Part shown: positions 1-12,835 of the stretch, piece by piece
How positions within the stretch are numbered: position 1 is the stretch's first letter
How the letters are laid out: each line of letters begins with the position of its first letter
Source: Cricetomys ansorgei
Taxonomy: Eukaryota > Chordata > Mammalia > Rodentia > Nesomyidae
Length of the DNA stretch: 64,000 bases
Reading direction: 5' to 3'
Assembly (NCBI GenBank): GCA_026225945.1
Contig: JAMJFZ010000199.1
Coordinates: 66,442,501 to 66,506,500, forward strand
Notes under the pieces: generated by a model
Seen by the model: only the letters and a program-made list of their open reading frames with translations
What the model was told of the DNA's origin: nothing
Database searches by the model: none
Program-made: the position numbers and the translations under genes

Positions 1-969
1 CCTAAAGTCTATCATACACATAATTGAAATTTCACAAAGAGGACCAAGAATAGTTTAGAGTTGTTAAAGAGTTATGCCTTCCAAATTTTCCAAAATTAGT
101 GAAAACAGAAGTTTGAAGTCTCAGGATGATAAATCCATGGTGAAAAGAAACCTATGAGTCTAGTGACAGATCATTAGACTAAATTATGATCATGATAACA
201 TTTTATTTCAAAATTTGGAGAACTGTTAATTTGTTTTCAGGAATGAAGTCATTAGATAGAAACACCCTTAACATGACAAAAGGAAAAACTCATAAAATAT
301 TCATAGTCAATAATTACAAGAGCAAATACAATTATTGACAGATGAAGAAACTTCCAGGTCATTTTTTACTGACAATCTGTCTCTACTGAGACCTAAAGGA
401 TGATAATTTAGTATAAACTTCGGACACTCCAGAGAATCTAATTTGAAAGAAAACAATATAGTCTGGAAAAAAAGAGAAAAAAAATTGATAAATGCTACTT
501 TCTCAACTTCATTGTTATATATTTGTAAAATTGGAAATAATTAAAAAAATAGCATTGCATTGTGGATTTTAATTTACTTTAGTGTAACATTTATGAGGGG
601 CTAACAGATGAAACAATTTTATTACAGAGTATTAATGTCTTAAAATAAGGTTAAAAAATATCTGTCTTTCATTCTCTCAGAGAATACAGAAAGAACTATA
701 AATAAAAATGATACTGAAAAAATCAACTGACATTCTGTAAGGATATTGAGATTTCCAAAAATTCACTTAAAGGCAAATAAACAAGGGCAAATAGCTGGGC
801 ACCTAACATGCTGATAAAAATATTTTGACAATTTAAAGCATTCACATTCAGTGGAAATAAATATAACAACTCAGAATTTGTTAGAGATTAATAATCCCAC
901 ATTTCATGGAAAATAAATGGAATGTTAAAATTAGTAAGATTTTAGGTGTTTCAAAAGATATTATTTTAA
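1..969. other. AT-rich unique sequence, no gene seen
   Basis: No open frame of coding character, no splice-bounded exon and no recognisable SINE or LINE. Both strands are rich in A and T runs with frequent stops. It could hold a very old, unrecognisable repeat. Confidence 0.6.
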
Positions 970-1320
970 TTTATTTTTTTCCTCTCATATTTTTTCTCTC
1001 ATCCTGACCCCATCCATCCCTCCTTCCACTTCTCCCAGCTCCTCCCATCTCCCCTCTTCCCTACATACACCACTTCCTTCATCCCCTTAGAAAAGAGCAG
1101 GCCTTCCAGAATTACCACGTCAACAGGGCATATCATGATAGAACAAGGCCAGACTCCATCCTCTACATCAAGGCTGGATGAGCAGCCCAATAGTAGGGTT
1201 CCAAGAGTAGACAAAAATATAAGAAACCTCCCCCACTCCCAACCCCCACACATACAATCCAAGTTTTAGGATTTCTACAAGAACACCAAGCCAAATAACC
1301 ATAAGATATGTGTAGGGTTA
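970..1320 (-). mobile_element. LINE-1 (rodent Lx type) 3' UTR fragment
   Basis: Read on the minus strand this follows the end of a rodent L1 3' UTR: a polypurine tract (the C/T-rich stretch at 1010-1080 on the plus strand), then the complement of 'agaaaagagcaggcc' at about 1090, then the 'caagaacaccaagc' segment at about 1277. No ORF1 or ORF2 is present, so it is a 5'-truncated dead copy. The 87-residue minus-strand frame at 999-1262 is a by-product of the purine-rich UTR. Confidence 0.75.
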
Positions 1321-1360
1321 TCAAAATATATTTTTAAGAAATTTAAAAGAGATGTACTAT

Positions 1361-1361
<1 letters not shown>

Positions 1362-1414
<53 letters not shown>
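1362..1414. repeat. (GT)n microsatellite
   Basis: About 26 uninterrupted GT units, followed by a short purine stretch (aaagagaggggggg). A likely polymorphic locus. Confidence 0.97.
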
Positions 1415-1419
<5 letters not shown>

Positions 1420-3160
1420 GAGGGGGGGAGAAATAGCACGAAATGCATTTATTTTAATTTTAATATAACAATAAAAATAAGTAAACACAGTGAAGTGGGA
1501 TATTGAAAATGCAAATTGCACTTCTAATTTCTAAATCTGATTGGTAGTTATGAAGAAGCAAATCAAGAGACTAGAGCAAGTATAAACTTTCTACTGTGTC
1601 AGGGACCAAAGGCCAATGAGAGAGGGGAGTATGGTCACCAGAGTCACATGAACAGAAGTCATGAACTCAGGCTATAGAGGGGATTCTGCAAAGGGAAGTG
1701 TAAAATTTAGGATAGAACAGAATAGGCAAGCTGTTCTTTCTGACAAAACAGTACAGAAATGCATTTAACTATGAACCAAAGACAGGGAAAAGTACCAATG
1801 AGAAGTTTGTAACCAACTAGGCATGGTGGAAAACCTGCCTAGGCTTGTGATTTTGATATTAGTCCCATTGAGGTGATGTCATGACTTTAGAAACATGGAT
1901 TTTTTTTCTTAATTTTTCCCCTGCTCCGTGAGTCACTCTATCCATCCAATAAGAAGATCACTCCCTTCTACAGTCCACTCCTTAGTCACAATGCTTCATT
2001 CTCACAGGGAAAGCTTAACTCTCTGGATTTTGTCTTCCAGCAAGTACAGGTGCACACCGTGAAGTTGTTAAATTCTTACTGGATGGTGAGTGATTCAGTG
2101 AGATATTTTGTGCACAAAATTTAAAGGTATCATTAGAAATTCATAACTAAAGACATTAAAAAGTCACATTGACTCTCTATATGCCTCCTCACTCTTCTCT
2201 GGTGATCCTTCCTTCCATTGTTCATTGAAGAATGCTTAGATTCAGAATGAAATCAGTATCATTTTCCATTAGAATTTGAGTGAAACTAGTCTGAATTTTT
2301 TGGGACTGTTAGTCAGTTCAAGATTGGAAAGTAATATTGCTTGGTTTATATGTAGCTTCAAAATTGTTGGACAACAGGTTTATCTTTTAGAACTTGAAAA
2401 CAGTTGAAAGATTGTTGTGAAAGGGTAGCATTAAATTGAGCAAAAAAATTTCCTCTACATCTAATCTTTATTGTTTCCGCTGTGAAAATTACCCACGGGC
2501 TAAGTTTCTATTTGTACTTCACTGTCCGTAGTTGTTTTAAATATTTCATCACCTTGTAGCTTAGCCCACTTCAGTGTTGAGTGGACTTCTGGAACATTCT
2601 AACAGCCTCCTCAATGCATATAAAGACAGACCAATCAGACTACAAATAGAAATCCCAAGTCTTGGTTCAAGTAAATCTATACGTGATTGCACCTCATGGG
2701 GAAACTAAATTTTTACTATCTTCTTTCCAGTAAGCTAACATGGGCAGCATTCTTCTTTTAATCCTTCCTATCAAAATAGTAATTTGTTGTGCTTTTCACA
2801 ATAAAACACTGATGTCTTCTTGACTTTTCTCTGCAGCTTCTGCATAGACACATCCTTCAGTTGCCAAGGGATAGCCAGTGTTTTCCTGTCTAACTAGAGC
2901 TTTAATACAAAGCAACCAGATATGGATGTGCAAGGTATATCTCAAATACTTAAAAGATCAGCTTCTGGGGAGAAAGAGAGAGTGCAGATAGGATGAAACT
3001 GATATACATTCAAAGGCAATAACCCTTATACCTAATACCATGATCATAAGATTATAAGCAAAACTTATTTAAATAATAAGTAAAATTAAATCATTTAGAG
3101 TGCCTTAATCTTCAGTGTAACATACATATAATATAGTGTTTCCCTCCTCAAACATAAATG
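1415..3160. other. Unique sequence, one weak exon candidate only
   Basis: Apart from the 45-bp splice-bounded segment at 2041-2085 I see no gene and no clear mobile element. The part from about 2470 to 2770 is less AT-rich than its surroundings and unlike any repeat I recognise, so it may be conserved noncoding sequence. That is only an impression. Confidence 0.4.
2041..2085 (+). CDS. Weak candidate micro-exon (45 bp), product unknown
   Basis: The segment is bounded by a good acceptor (pyrimidine-rich ttttgtcttccag ending at 2040) and a strong donor (GATG followed by gtgagtga at 2086). Two of the three frames are open. In the frame starting with two completing bases it reads STGAHREVVKFLLD, phase 1 in and phase 1 out, which would splice in frame to the candidate exon at 34551. 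The peptide looks vaguely like an ankyrin-repeat helix (HxEVVxxLL), but 14 residues cannot establish that. At 45 bp, chance splice-like signals remain the likelier explanation. Confidence 0.2.
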
Positions 3161-3169
3161 TTTGTGTTT

Positions 3170-3209
<40 letters not shown>
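3161..3209. repeat. (TG)n microsatellite, imperfect at 5' end
   Basis: TTTG-interrupted start followed by about 15 pure TG units. Confidence 0.95.
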
Positions 3210-3211
<2 letters not shown>

Positions 3212-4354
3212 CTCAGAGACGGAGAGTCTTTAGAGCAGAAAATCAAGCATACACATATGTTTTGTAAATATATATGCAGAATGTGATCAGTGATTGTTTG
3301 TATTGAAGTTCATATTTGGGGGAAGGAAAATAGAAAATATGAATGTACATCTATGAGAACTTAGAGAATTTGCAAAATACCTTTATTATATCTTTTCAGT
3401 TTTATAGAATTGACAAGATTAGTTTCTTTACACAGAGTTCCATGAAACGTTCAAGGTTCATACAGGTATTTATGTATGATCAATGCTCACTACACCATTT
3501 AACTAATTATATACTCCATAAGCCCAGTATAAGAAGTTGCTCAAATTCACTCATACCAAGGCTGCATGAAAGCTTTGTATCTTCTCATATTCCCAGAATG
3601 AGAGTCAATGAGAAATTGTAAGATTTTAAGTACACAAATTTCAGGCTTTACTTTAAACATTCCTGCATTCACTGAATAAAATTAATGATGGCATATAAAA
3701 TATTAATCTTTCTGAAGTGTGAATTCAAGCTTTGTTTCATTCTTTGAAGTATCATAAGATGTCACTCCTTTTAGGGACTGACACCTAAACACTCCTCCCA
3801 CAACTGGACTCTGAGCACAATACAAAAGACTGTCTACCAGTCTTACCCAGCCACATTCATTCACTTGCTTTCCTCCCTGAGTAGAGAGGCCTTTCCTCTT
3901 GAGTTGGGTCTGTGTTTTTACTGTGCATTTACACATATACCACCTGAGTTTAGCTTGGTGCTCGTGTGGTGCAAACACTTGGGCAATACTAAGTGTGTTG
4001 AAAATTATATTCCTGTATGGTATACTCAATTTTTTCTAATAAATCTTCATTCGCTGATAGCTTTCTTGTGTATATTCCATCCAGATTCTCAGCTGAAGAT
4101 ATTCTATACAGATATTAAGGCACTACTACTGGTGGATCTGCAGTTCTCTCCCTCTTACATGTGTTGAATTTTCTTCATTCAGGACACAAATGCTTTCCCT
4201 GACATCCGGAAAATCTCTTGCCAATGGAAGCAAGGAACATGGGCCAGAAACAAGATGATTTCAGCAATAACCATGCTTGTGGAAGCAGGAAACTGAAACA
4301 AAAATCATAGAATGTAGGGCTGATGGCAACTTCTTTATGCATAAATGTATAATT
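3210..4354. other. No gene seen
   Basis: Contains overlapping short open frames on both strands at 3703-4384. None has a splice-bounded or family-like character. No repeat is recognised with confidence. Confidence 0.5.
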
Positions 4355-4535
4355 TTTTTCTTTGATAACTTTATTGGAGCACACTTTACATAAAGTAATC
4401 TGTACATATTTAAGAAGTACAAGACTATGAGTTTTGATGTGCTTAAATTTGCAAAACTATATCTGTATCATGACAAAAACATATTGATAACTCTTAAAAG
4501 TTGTCTTGTATCCATTTGTGGATCTAGTTCTAATG
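4355..4535. mobile_element. Ancient mammalian LINE-1 3'-end relic (probable)
   Basis: The order 'ctttattggagcacactttacataaa', then 'tttaagaagtacaagactatgagttttgatg', then 'tttgcaaaactatatctgtatcatgac' follows the old mammalian L1 3' segment that normally reads tttattgagatataattcacat ... tgtacaattcagt ... gttgtgcaaccatcac. It is heavily diverged. Orientation within the parent element is not assigned. Confidence 0.5.
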
Positions 4536-7430
4536 CAAAATAAAACCCATTTGTGGGTGTATGTGTGATGATAACTCATGTTTTGAGACTTTCTCTTTGA
4601 AAACTCAAAAATATGTCTATTCACCTTAGATTAGGAGCATCTGACAAACTAAAGAAATGATTCCATCAATTTCTTACTTGGTGCACCAGTTAGGATATTT
4701 GGGTTAAATAATAAGTATGGGTGACTAGGTAATTACAAGAAGATGGATGATTCAAATATAGCTGCATCACCCTCAAAATCTATCCAAACGGGGAAAAGAC
4801 TCACATCTTTGGAGCTATAACCCTAGAGTTCAATGGTTGACTTCAGGCAACTTGATTAGTTGAAAAGTCTCCTCTCGCTGGCAAATGTTACTAAAAACTA
4901 GAGACAGAAACATGAATCTTGTTAGTTTCACATTCTCCTAGGGAGTAAATGGGAGTTGTTTATTTACCCAGCCTTGTCTATTTCTTTCTTCCAGAGAGAA
5001 GGAGCTTCCATCTAGTATGGAAAGTTTAAGTTGGGAGGAAATTGTTATACAACATTCATAGACTAGCTAATCTGTCCACAGAATCCACATCTGAGCATGC
5101 TTTGCCCCCTCACTCCCAAGACTGTCACCATCTGTTGCATATATTGTTTGTGAAGAATTCAGAAACAGAACTCCAGGAGTGACCCAAATGGACTTAACTG
5201 TGATCTTGCCTTATGAAGACCAGTTGGAGACTTCCTGGAAACATTCATGAGTCTTTATGTTCATGACTGAACGGTAATTTCATATCTTTACTAAATCATA
5301 GAAGAGATGATTTATAATCATAAAACTAGTGTAGAATTGATCTAATAAGATTTTAGGGTGTTTTACATAAAATCGCCAATCTGCACTATTTTTTCCTGTT
5401 GCCCAACAGCTTTGCTATATTTCTCATGTAAGCCTGAAATCAGAAGCCACCTTTCACTTGAAATCTGCTTTGAGTGCATTCTTTTCAGCCCTGCAAAAAG
5501 ATAAATTTTCTTTCCTGTGGTTTTGCAAACCATCATTTACCTCTACCAATAATACACATGATATTAGAGTTGTCTTATTCACCAGCTTGTGAGATTCTCT
5601 ACAGTGAAAGTTTTAGCTGCTCTGTCTAGGTGCTGAGTGATTGGCACAGTGTCATGTTAAGAATAGAAGCTCAAAAACAACGACATTAAATGACATTAAA
5701 TCCTTAAAATAACAAACTCAACATGGTAAAAACCTTCTATGCTGGATTATGTATCAGTGGTTGAGCACTAGATAAGCAGGTCCATGGCTTTGGATTTTAG
5801 CTTTAGAATAAAGAAAAGTTCCCCAAATATTAATTAAATCATAAAAGTATGCTAAGTTCTGAAAACAGACAACAAAAGTTGCTACTTACTTTTCAAATTC
5901 CTCTTTATTTTTTCAGGTTTTTGTTCTAGTATTTTGAATGTCCATCAGTGCTATCTGTGCATCATCCGACATAGATTCTTCATATATCTGAAAATTTCTC
6001 TATGTCTTTTCATTACTCAAATGATAATCAGTTTTTAAATCACTAAAACAGATAATTGACTCATGCAAGATGTTTATCCAATAGATATAAAGTTTGAGTT
6101 ACTCAGGATGAATACATTCTTGAGATCTGCTGTACACTGTTTCTTTTACAAAGTTCAGTAGTGCACTTAACCATGTCTTAAGAGGATAAAGCTCACATTA
6201 AGCTTTCATATCTCAGTAAAAGAGAAAAAGAACAAGTCCAGTGTATTTTGGATTACTACAAAAATTTTGGATTCATATAAAAAGTAGACGAGAACAGTAG
6301 TGCAACACATATAATACAATTTAGACACACATGTATTACTTACAAATGGGTTATGGCTTAATAAAGATCATGTTCATTTGTGAGGGTATATAGGTTTATA
6401 TATAATAAAATTTTGAGAAAATATCCTTTCTCTAAAAGGATATACAAAACAAAACAATAATGGACCACTGGTACTATTACTTGGAGAAAACATTATCTAA
6501 TATTCAAACCAAAAGGAAGTCAATTTCAAATAAAAGTTTAAAAAGTACCAAACTATAAAGATGTTGTCACATTTAATGCAAAAGAATCAATAATTAAATT
6601 TAGTAAAATTATTCAAAAACAAAAATGAGAATACAAATTTGTTAGACCAAACAAACATTAAGAGCCAAATATTTATGATATGACATGCTAAACAAATCCT
6701 TTTATCATGGCAGTACATATTCAGCATGTTCAGAAGGAGGCTATAAAAACAATAAAGTTACCAATCAGAAAAAAAGAGAAGTCAACATATAAAGAATAAA
6801 ACAAGTAGATACCAGAAACACATAATAGACAAGTATGATAATAAGAGAGTAATGTTCCGAGTGCATTATTTCAGAAATACTCCAGTTCAACAGGGTTCAA
6901 AATGAATGAAGCAATGTTCCACAGCTCTTCAGGAAAAAGCAAGGGGAAGAAAGATGGATGGTATTTCCTGGCTCGTTATAGTACACAGCAAAGGCAGAGG
7001 AGAACAGAAAAAAAAAAGAAAAAAGAAAAACAAAAAACAAGAATCCTTGTGAATAAATTTGATATCTATAGGAGATAAACCCACCAACAGTAGAATAAAA
7101 TAATGTTTAAAAGCACATTAAAATTTAACAATGAAAGTATATTATGAACCAAGTGCAAAACCTCATCAATTTTAGCGAAATTGTAAATCTGTAATACAGG
7201 TTCTTTAAAACACACCAAGAAAAGAAAATTCGTAAGATATCTTAAAATTAAAGGTCTCATTTTTAAATAAACATAAACATTTATTTAGACAGAAATTGTT
7301 CCATTTTTGATATATTTTTAAATTTGGTAAAAACCAAAACAAAACATATCAAAAGTTTTAGTGATTAGCTTAAAGATTATTAAAGAAAATGCAAAACACT
7401 GGATGCCTGTGTTAGGTATACTAGCAATTT
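4536..7430. other. Long unique AT-rich stretch, no gene seen
   Basis: No convincing exon or SINE. An A-rich simple tract lies at 7009-7044. The segment around 5600-5680 weakly resembles the 3' end of a MIR or L2 element (ttggcacagtg...ctcaaaaa), too diverged to call. From 6230 onward the plus strand is A-rich as in an old L1, but I could not align it. Confidence 0.45.
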
Positions 7431-7765
7431 GTGAGGGTAGGCTTTAGTTTGGCTCACAGTTGGAGGGTACAGTCAATCATGGCAGTGAATTCATGACAGC
7501 TGGCGTGTGAGTCAGCTTGTCACATTGTGTCTACAGACAGGAGCAACAGAGACATGAATGCTGGTGCTCAGCTCTCAATATCTTTCTTGTCTCTCTCTTT
7601 TAAATGAAGTCTTGGACCCCAGCCCATGGCATGGCACGGTTAAGGAAGGATGAGTCATTCCACACCAAGGTAACTTCATGTAGAAAATTGCTCACAGATG
7701 TGCCCACATGTATGTCTCCAAAGTGATTGTTTTAGGTCCTGTCAAGTTAACAAAATTAATCATCA
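7431..7765. mobile_element. Rodent interspersed repeat (catgaccaaggcaac-type family), partial
   Basis: Contains the diagnostic blocks of a very common murid repeat: tttggctcacagttggagggtacagtc, atgaatgctggtgctcagctc, cttggaccccagcccatggcatgg, and the end block tcctgtcaagttaacaaaattaatcatcaca. The first ~60 bp of the usual consensus is missing. I cannot give the database family name with certainty. Related copies lie at 18940, 49690 and 62440. Confidence 0.8.
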
Positions 7766-8250
7766 CATTTGGAAAGAAGCAAGAACTCTCAATAATAATA
7801 TAAACTTCTACATTAAGAAATTTTAAAATAAGAAAACTAAACCTAAGACAAGCAAATAAATGGATTTAAAGGTGAGCGCAAAACTGTAAAATTAAAATCT
7901 GAAAATCCAATGAAGAAAATAGGTGAATGATGTTAGTGATTCCTAGAAATCATTAATAAAATTGATTAGTACTAGACAGAGTGATCAAGGAAAAAGGACA
8001 GAGAAATAGATTAAATTTCAACAAAACTCAATGTGAAAGAAAAATCAGTAACAAAGGCAACTCAAAAGACAAAATTAGTGGAAAACAAAAACTACTCAGT
8101 CTCAATGGAAAACAAGTATATCCAACAGTGTCCTGTTTAACAGAGACTCTGAAACTTCAACATTAAACTTTGAACAACAAACTTACCAATGTAGGTGGCC
8201 TCACTGAAAACATTACCATACACCCAAGGAAATGACAAGTCTCCACTAAA
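7766..8250 (+). mobile_element. Ancient LINE-1 ORF2 fragment
   Basis: The plus strand aligns with the mammalian L1 ORF2 coding region just before the reverse-transcriptase domain. Blocks present in order are an agaactctcaataataat segment, aaacctaagacaagcaaa, aattaataaaattgattag, ctagacagagtgatcaagg, and aaatcagtaacaaagg. Frameshifts and stops break the reading frame. The 61-residue frame at 7981-8166 is a remnant of this and not a separate gene. Confidence 0.65.
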
Positions 8251-8427
8251 TAGTCAACATCTTTCCAATCATCACTCATTTCAAACACTTGTACTTGACA
8301 GCAAAGGGATAAAAGGAAAAAAAGATAAAAAGGAGGAATAATATTAGGCTTCTAAAGCAGAGGATAAAAAAGAGGAAAGTGAGGGCTCTACTATGAAGGG
8401 TGATTATTTGTGAATGCATTTATACAC

Positions 8428-8510
8428 CTTAGGCTTGACTGGATCTCCTGAACTTCTTCCTTCTCCTTCTAAAGTGCAGGGAATACAGGTATTAACCACC
8501 CCAACCTAGT
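8428..8510 (-). mobile_element. B1-type SINE, right-half relic
   Basis: The order ggcttgactggatctcctgaactt, then ccttctaaagtgcagggaatacaggtattaaccacc is the reverse complement of the B1/7SL-type consensus. It is truncated and diverged. Confidence 0.65.
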
Positions 8511-8654
8511 TGTATTTTTATGGATGCATTAGCAAATCTTGACGAATGACTGCATCCATTGGTATATTTGATGTAGTATCTTCCTCTTAGTAATGACTCC
8601 CATTATACCAGAAAGCATTTGATTGAACAACAGCCAATTTCAAATACAATTCCT

Positions 8655-8885
8655 GTGTTGATTGTTTTCAAAGGTTTATTTCTTTATTCTTATGGATAGG
8701 AATGTTTTGCCTCCATGCATGAATAGGGACCACTTGTATATCTGGAAGCTAAAAGAGTGCATTGAGTCCCATGGAACTGAAACTGGAGTTATAGACAGTT
8801 GTGAGCTGCCATGTGGGTTCTGGGAACTAAACTCAGGTCCTCTAGAGTAACAAGTGATTTTAACCACTGATCTGTTGCTCCAGGC
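8655..8885 (-). mobile_element. B2/B3-type SINE
   Basis: Reverse complement of B3 with diagnostic blocks ctggagttatagacagttgtgagctgcc, tgggttctgggaactaaactcaggtcctct, and the A/B-box-derived end ttttaaccactgatctgttgctccaggcc. The minus-strand promoter end lies at about 8885. The open frames on both strands here are shadows of the SINE. Confidence 0.88.
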
Positions 8886-8982
8886 CTCTGTGCTGATGTC
8901 TTAATTCAGTAATAATTTTGATTAGATGACAATAATAGGTTAAACCAACTTTGTTTTCATATTATCTCAGCAAAACAACTAA

Positions 8983-8983
8983 C

Positions 8984-9014
<31 letters not shown>

Positions 9015-9017
9015 TAT
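8983..9017. repeat. (TA)n tract
   Basis: Alternating TA with one TG interruption. Confidence 0.9.
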
Positions 9018-9308
9018 CTTTATATACATATATTCATTTTTAAATGGAATGAATTTTAGACAAAATTTTCCAAGCACTCTCTATTAGCCAAGTGATATGA
9101 GATAATGCATCATGACAAAATAACATTTTAAATAATTAATGACCTTCATGTGTTGAACGGAAAAGCAAAACCTTATTAGTTGATAGTCTGTGAGTCATTT
9201 TGGTGGCATGAATTTCTTCTTTTCGTAGAGCTAACATCTTAACAGTTTTTTATGTATTTATTTATTTTCTGCTGTACTAGAAACTTGGAATGAAAGAAAA
9301 TAAACAAG

Positions 9309-9334
<26 letters not shown>
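9309..9334. repeat. Poly-T run of 26
   Basis: Uninterrupted T from 9309. No SINE body is visible next to it on either side, so it is either a free homopolymer or the tail of an element that has decayed. Confidence 0.9.
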
Positions 9335-9339
<5 letters not shown>

Positions 9340-9715
9340 TAAGCATTTAGTCATAAATTCTGTGGTTTGCTTCCCGGTTGGATTGTCTCAAAATACCATA
9401 GTGGTGACATGGATGTTCTAAGGCACAGATTTGTTAAACTTACTACTAATGTTTAAAGTGCAGGCTGAAGCAGCGGTGTATATTGGTTTTCATGACCTCA
9501 GTGAGATTTTTGTTGGTCACTGTGGTGAAAATAATTAATATCAAGCATTTTTTTACTAGTTTCATACAACAAGGTGGCATGTGATTATTTTTAACTCATT
9601 GTTGATGAAAAGATATATTTAAAATGTTACCAAAAGTACAATGAATACATAGAGATACAAGAAAGGAAAAATTATTGCATAAAAATATTGACACTGATTT
9701 GGATTCCAGGGGGAG

Positions 9716-9870
9716 TAATTTTCTATAAACTCTTACATTCTTTCAGGTTTTGCAGCTCACATAATTTCTGTCACAATGAGTCAACTATGCCATTGTCATA
9801 CAAGAAAACCTGTGGACTATATATAAAAGGGAACATATAGTGTATTCTAATAAATCTTTATTTATGGCCA
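9716..9870 (+). mobile_element. Ancient hAT-type nonautonomous DNA transposon relic
   Basis: The succession ttttctataaac, attctttcaggttttgcagctcaca, tttctgtcacaatgagtcaactatgccattgt, cctgtggactatatat, and attctaataaatctttattta follows the eutherian-wide hAT element that in less decayed copies reads tttttctgtaaa ... tttgcgggcca ... ctgtcgcaactactcaactctgcc ... aataaaactttattta. Both ends have decayed and no terminal inverted repeat is preserved. The orientation quoted is the usual consensus direction. Confidence 0.65.
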
Positions 9871-11055
9871 CTGACATGCTTTCAGTCTAGTATTTTGTGT
9901 CATGAATTATTTTTCTTTTCGTATATTTCTACCACTTTTAAGGTGAAAGCAGTTCTGAACTTTTATATTGCATTAGTGTGCATGGACACTAATACAGAAT
10001 GTCTTAGACTAGATAGTGTATAAACACTTCTACTCCTCCAAGCTGTGGTCAGTGTGATGCCAAGAGGAAAGAAACAAGAGATCCACTGTTTGGAAATAGC
10101 CTGTTTTCTGACTCTTCACAAATATGGCCATCTCTGTCATCTTGGGTCACCCTCACAAAGCATGTTGATCCATCCATGATGGCCCTGATATCCTGAATTG
10201 GTCCATGGGAAATATTCACTTGGACAAGTCATCTGTTAAAGATTGCATTTCAGTTCAACAGTTTGAGGTCATAAATGCAGAATGTAAAGGATTATGTAAC
10301 AAAATATTTTTAACAGGTAGGGTAGCAATTTGCTGACCCTTTGTATATTCTCTAAAGGTTACTTTGGTCTCCTCTGCAAACAACAAGACCTTGTTTATTG
10401 TTGTCAGAAAACAATAATAATAGCGTTTTACATGAAAGATTAAATGAACCAGTAAAAATGTGCGGGATCTTATAACAAATAATTTAAGCAGAGTTCCAAA
10501 GAAGTGGTCCTTGAGGCCACAGGAGTCTGAGAGCATTAAGAAGGACATGGGCATAAGCCATGATACTCCAATGACAGACAGGGGGAAGAAAGAAGCCCTC
10601 ACAACAGATTTGTGTGCAGAGGGTAAAGATAGAAAAACCGATGTTGGAGGTGATGGAGACAGGTGGGACAAACTGCTGTCTGCCCAGTGGTGACTGACTG
10701 GCCAATGTAAATAGTTTATGTGACACACTCGTTTCTCAGATGACCAAGATGATTTCCATCTTAGACATGGATGTTCTTGAACAGTGCCCATTATCTATTT
10801 CTATGCAAAATATTCAAGGTTCTATTTTTTCTTTTGGTCACCTTTTTTTCTAGCTTACTTCTACATCTATACTTACCATGTGATTGTGCTCTTTTGGATG
10901 TTTGCACCCATTTACTTCCCATCAGTGTGCCCAATGGGATTAAACTCTACAGATTGGCCTGATCTTCAGTGATTTCTATGACTTAAGGGTCCATGACAAT
11001 GATAGGAACTGTTAGCAAATTCATAAACATCTCCTGTACAAAATATAAGTGTAGC
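9871..11055. other. No gene; contains the longest open frame of the window, judged spurious
   Basis: The minus-strand frame at 10255-10791 is 178 codons long. It has no recognisable domain, is rich in Ser, Leu, His and Phe in no pattern, and overlaps open frames on the opposite strand. I see no splice signals or Kozak context that favour it. It is most simply a chance frame in a slightly GC-richer stretch. Confidence 0.5.
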
Positions 11056-11300
11056 AGAAGTATGATCTTGTATTCTGCTTTTGACACTCAATATTTTATG
11101 ATAATCATTTAATATGCTTTAGACTTTCCTTAATTATCATTTTTAATAGCTACATAAAAGTCTATCAACTTCATGTGTCATAATTTGCCATATTTTTTTC
11201 TGCTATGTATATCTAAATAGTACCAGTTTCACCATTAGTCAAATATTTAATTTGGCATTACTTTATATATGGGGCTTGTAAGAAAGATATGTAATTTTTA
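11056..11300. mobile_element. Ancient LINE-1 3'-end relic
   Basis: Matches the old mammalian L1 segment typified by 'catttttaatggctgcataatattccat ... taccataatttatttaacca': here ttatcatttttaatagctacataaaagtctatc, then tgtcataatttgcca, then aaatagtaccagtttcacc. Strongly diverged, with parent orientation not assigned. Confidence 0.55.
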
Positions 11301-12796
11301 AAAAACTTAATTGCTTTAAAAATTGTAACATAATTTGATGACTTTCTTAAGATCAATGTTATAATTAATATTGTAAGAATACATATAAAGTAGTGTGTTA
11401 TGTAATTAATAACCATGCAATGGAATTTAAGTATACTGAGTATAAATTCTGTATATGAAAATTTAAATGCAAGAAATGTTGATCACTCTGTTGGGAAAAG
11501 GGATCATTTATGAAAATTGTAAGAGTTCAATTAGGGATCACTGTGGAAGGCCCCTAATAGAAGGAAAAATTACTATTTAGAATCAAAAGCAGGTATGCTC
11601 CAATGATGCTGAACTATTTTCTTTTGCAAATCCATATTATAAAGGACTGCTGTCAGGAGTCCTTTCAACCTAGGATGGATTTCTCACTTACTTGACAGCC
11701 TTAGGACAGTCATTCAATACTGCCCAGTCCTAGACATCAATGTAAAATGACAATAGAAACTCTTTTCCTGATTTCTGAATGTTATTCTGAGGAAATATTA
11801 CTATAACATATATTAAGATTTTGAAAACAAGCACATTAATCTCTAGAATCATGGTTGTTGCCAAAACCTACAGTATCAATCTGAGTAATGACTCAATTCA
11901 CTCCTCGCCCTTGTCCTTTTGCCCTGGTACCTTTCCCTCCATTTGGGGAGGTTTCACAGCTATGCGTCACACACATCACATAAACCACTTAGGGTCATCT
12001 CAGCATACCACTTAACATGAGTTTGAGCAGGAAGCTGACACAAAGGAAATTACTGCATATATATACAGAGCACATGGCAGACTCAAAGTCCCTCAGGAGC
12101 AAAAAATGCTGTCAATGGCAGATGAAGACATCCTCTGGTGCTACAGCCTCAGGATTGTGCTTTCTGAGGTGTAGGCAGCCTTTTGTTCTTATTATGTGGC
12201 TGTCACGGGCGAAGACAGGCAGAGTCACCAGAATGAAACTAACTGATGTCAAAACTTCCCTAAAAGATTTGTAAATTTTTCAGCAACCTTTTCATCTCAT
12301 TACAAATGCCATGGGCCTTGGTGAGACCCCTTTCAATGTGTCACCCTGTGAAATCATTTTGTGATGACCTCTCTTTTCAGGGCCTATGCAGAAGAAGGCT
12401 GTGTAGTCTGTCGTAACAGGGATGAGTCAGGCATGGCTCCCTGTTCTATTCCATGAAGCAATTAATCAAATACGACAAGTGGAAATTCCTGTGCTTAGCT
12501 CTCTGGTGACAGCACATAGCATGCCATGACAGTTGAGCAAGTAGATTATAACAGAACACAGCAAAGGACTACTAACAAAGAAATAATGCATCAAATAGGA
12601 TAGGTTGTAGATGACAGGAAGGGTGTTGTTTATTCTTATTTAATAAATAATATCATCATATCTCAACAAATATTTTCCCGCAATGAGCAAAGCTGTATGC
12701 AGCTCTGTCTATTTCCAGGAGTGAGGAGACAGACGTTGTGACTCTCTTTGATGTTTCTTACATCTCGTGAATGAGCACACCTATATCAAGGGCCTG
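11301..12796. other. No gene seen
   Basis: Short frames at 11821-12274 lack splice or family support. The segment around 12620-12720 includes ctcaacaaatattttc, which is reminiscent of old mammalian repeats but too short to assign. Confidence 0.45.
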
Positions 12797-12797
12797 T

Positions 12798-12835
<38 letters not shown>

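Larger units (their letters stand above)
8886..9715. other. No gene; simple repeats only
   Basis: Apart from the (TA)n and poly-T tracts listed separately, nothing is recognised. Confidence 0.5.

Noticed and set aside
3343..4384. Several overlapping 69-108-codon frames on both strands
   Set aside because: Mutually overlapping, without splice signals, domains or codon bias. Treated as chance frames.
10255..10791. 178-codon minus-strand open frame, the longest in the window
   Set aside because: No domain, motif or splice support, no clear start context, and overlapping open frames on the other strand. It most likely arose by chance.
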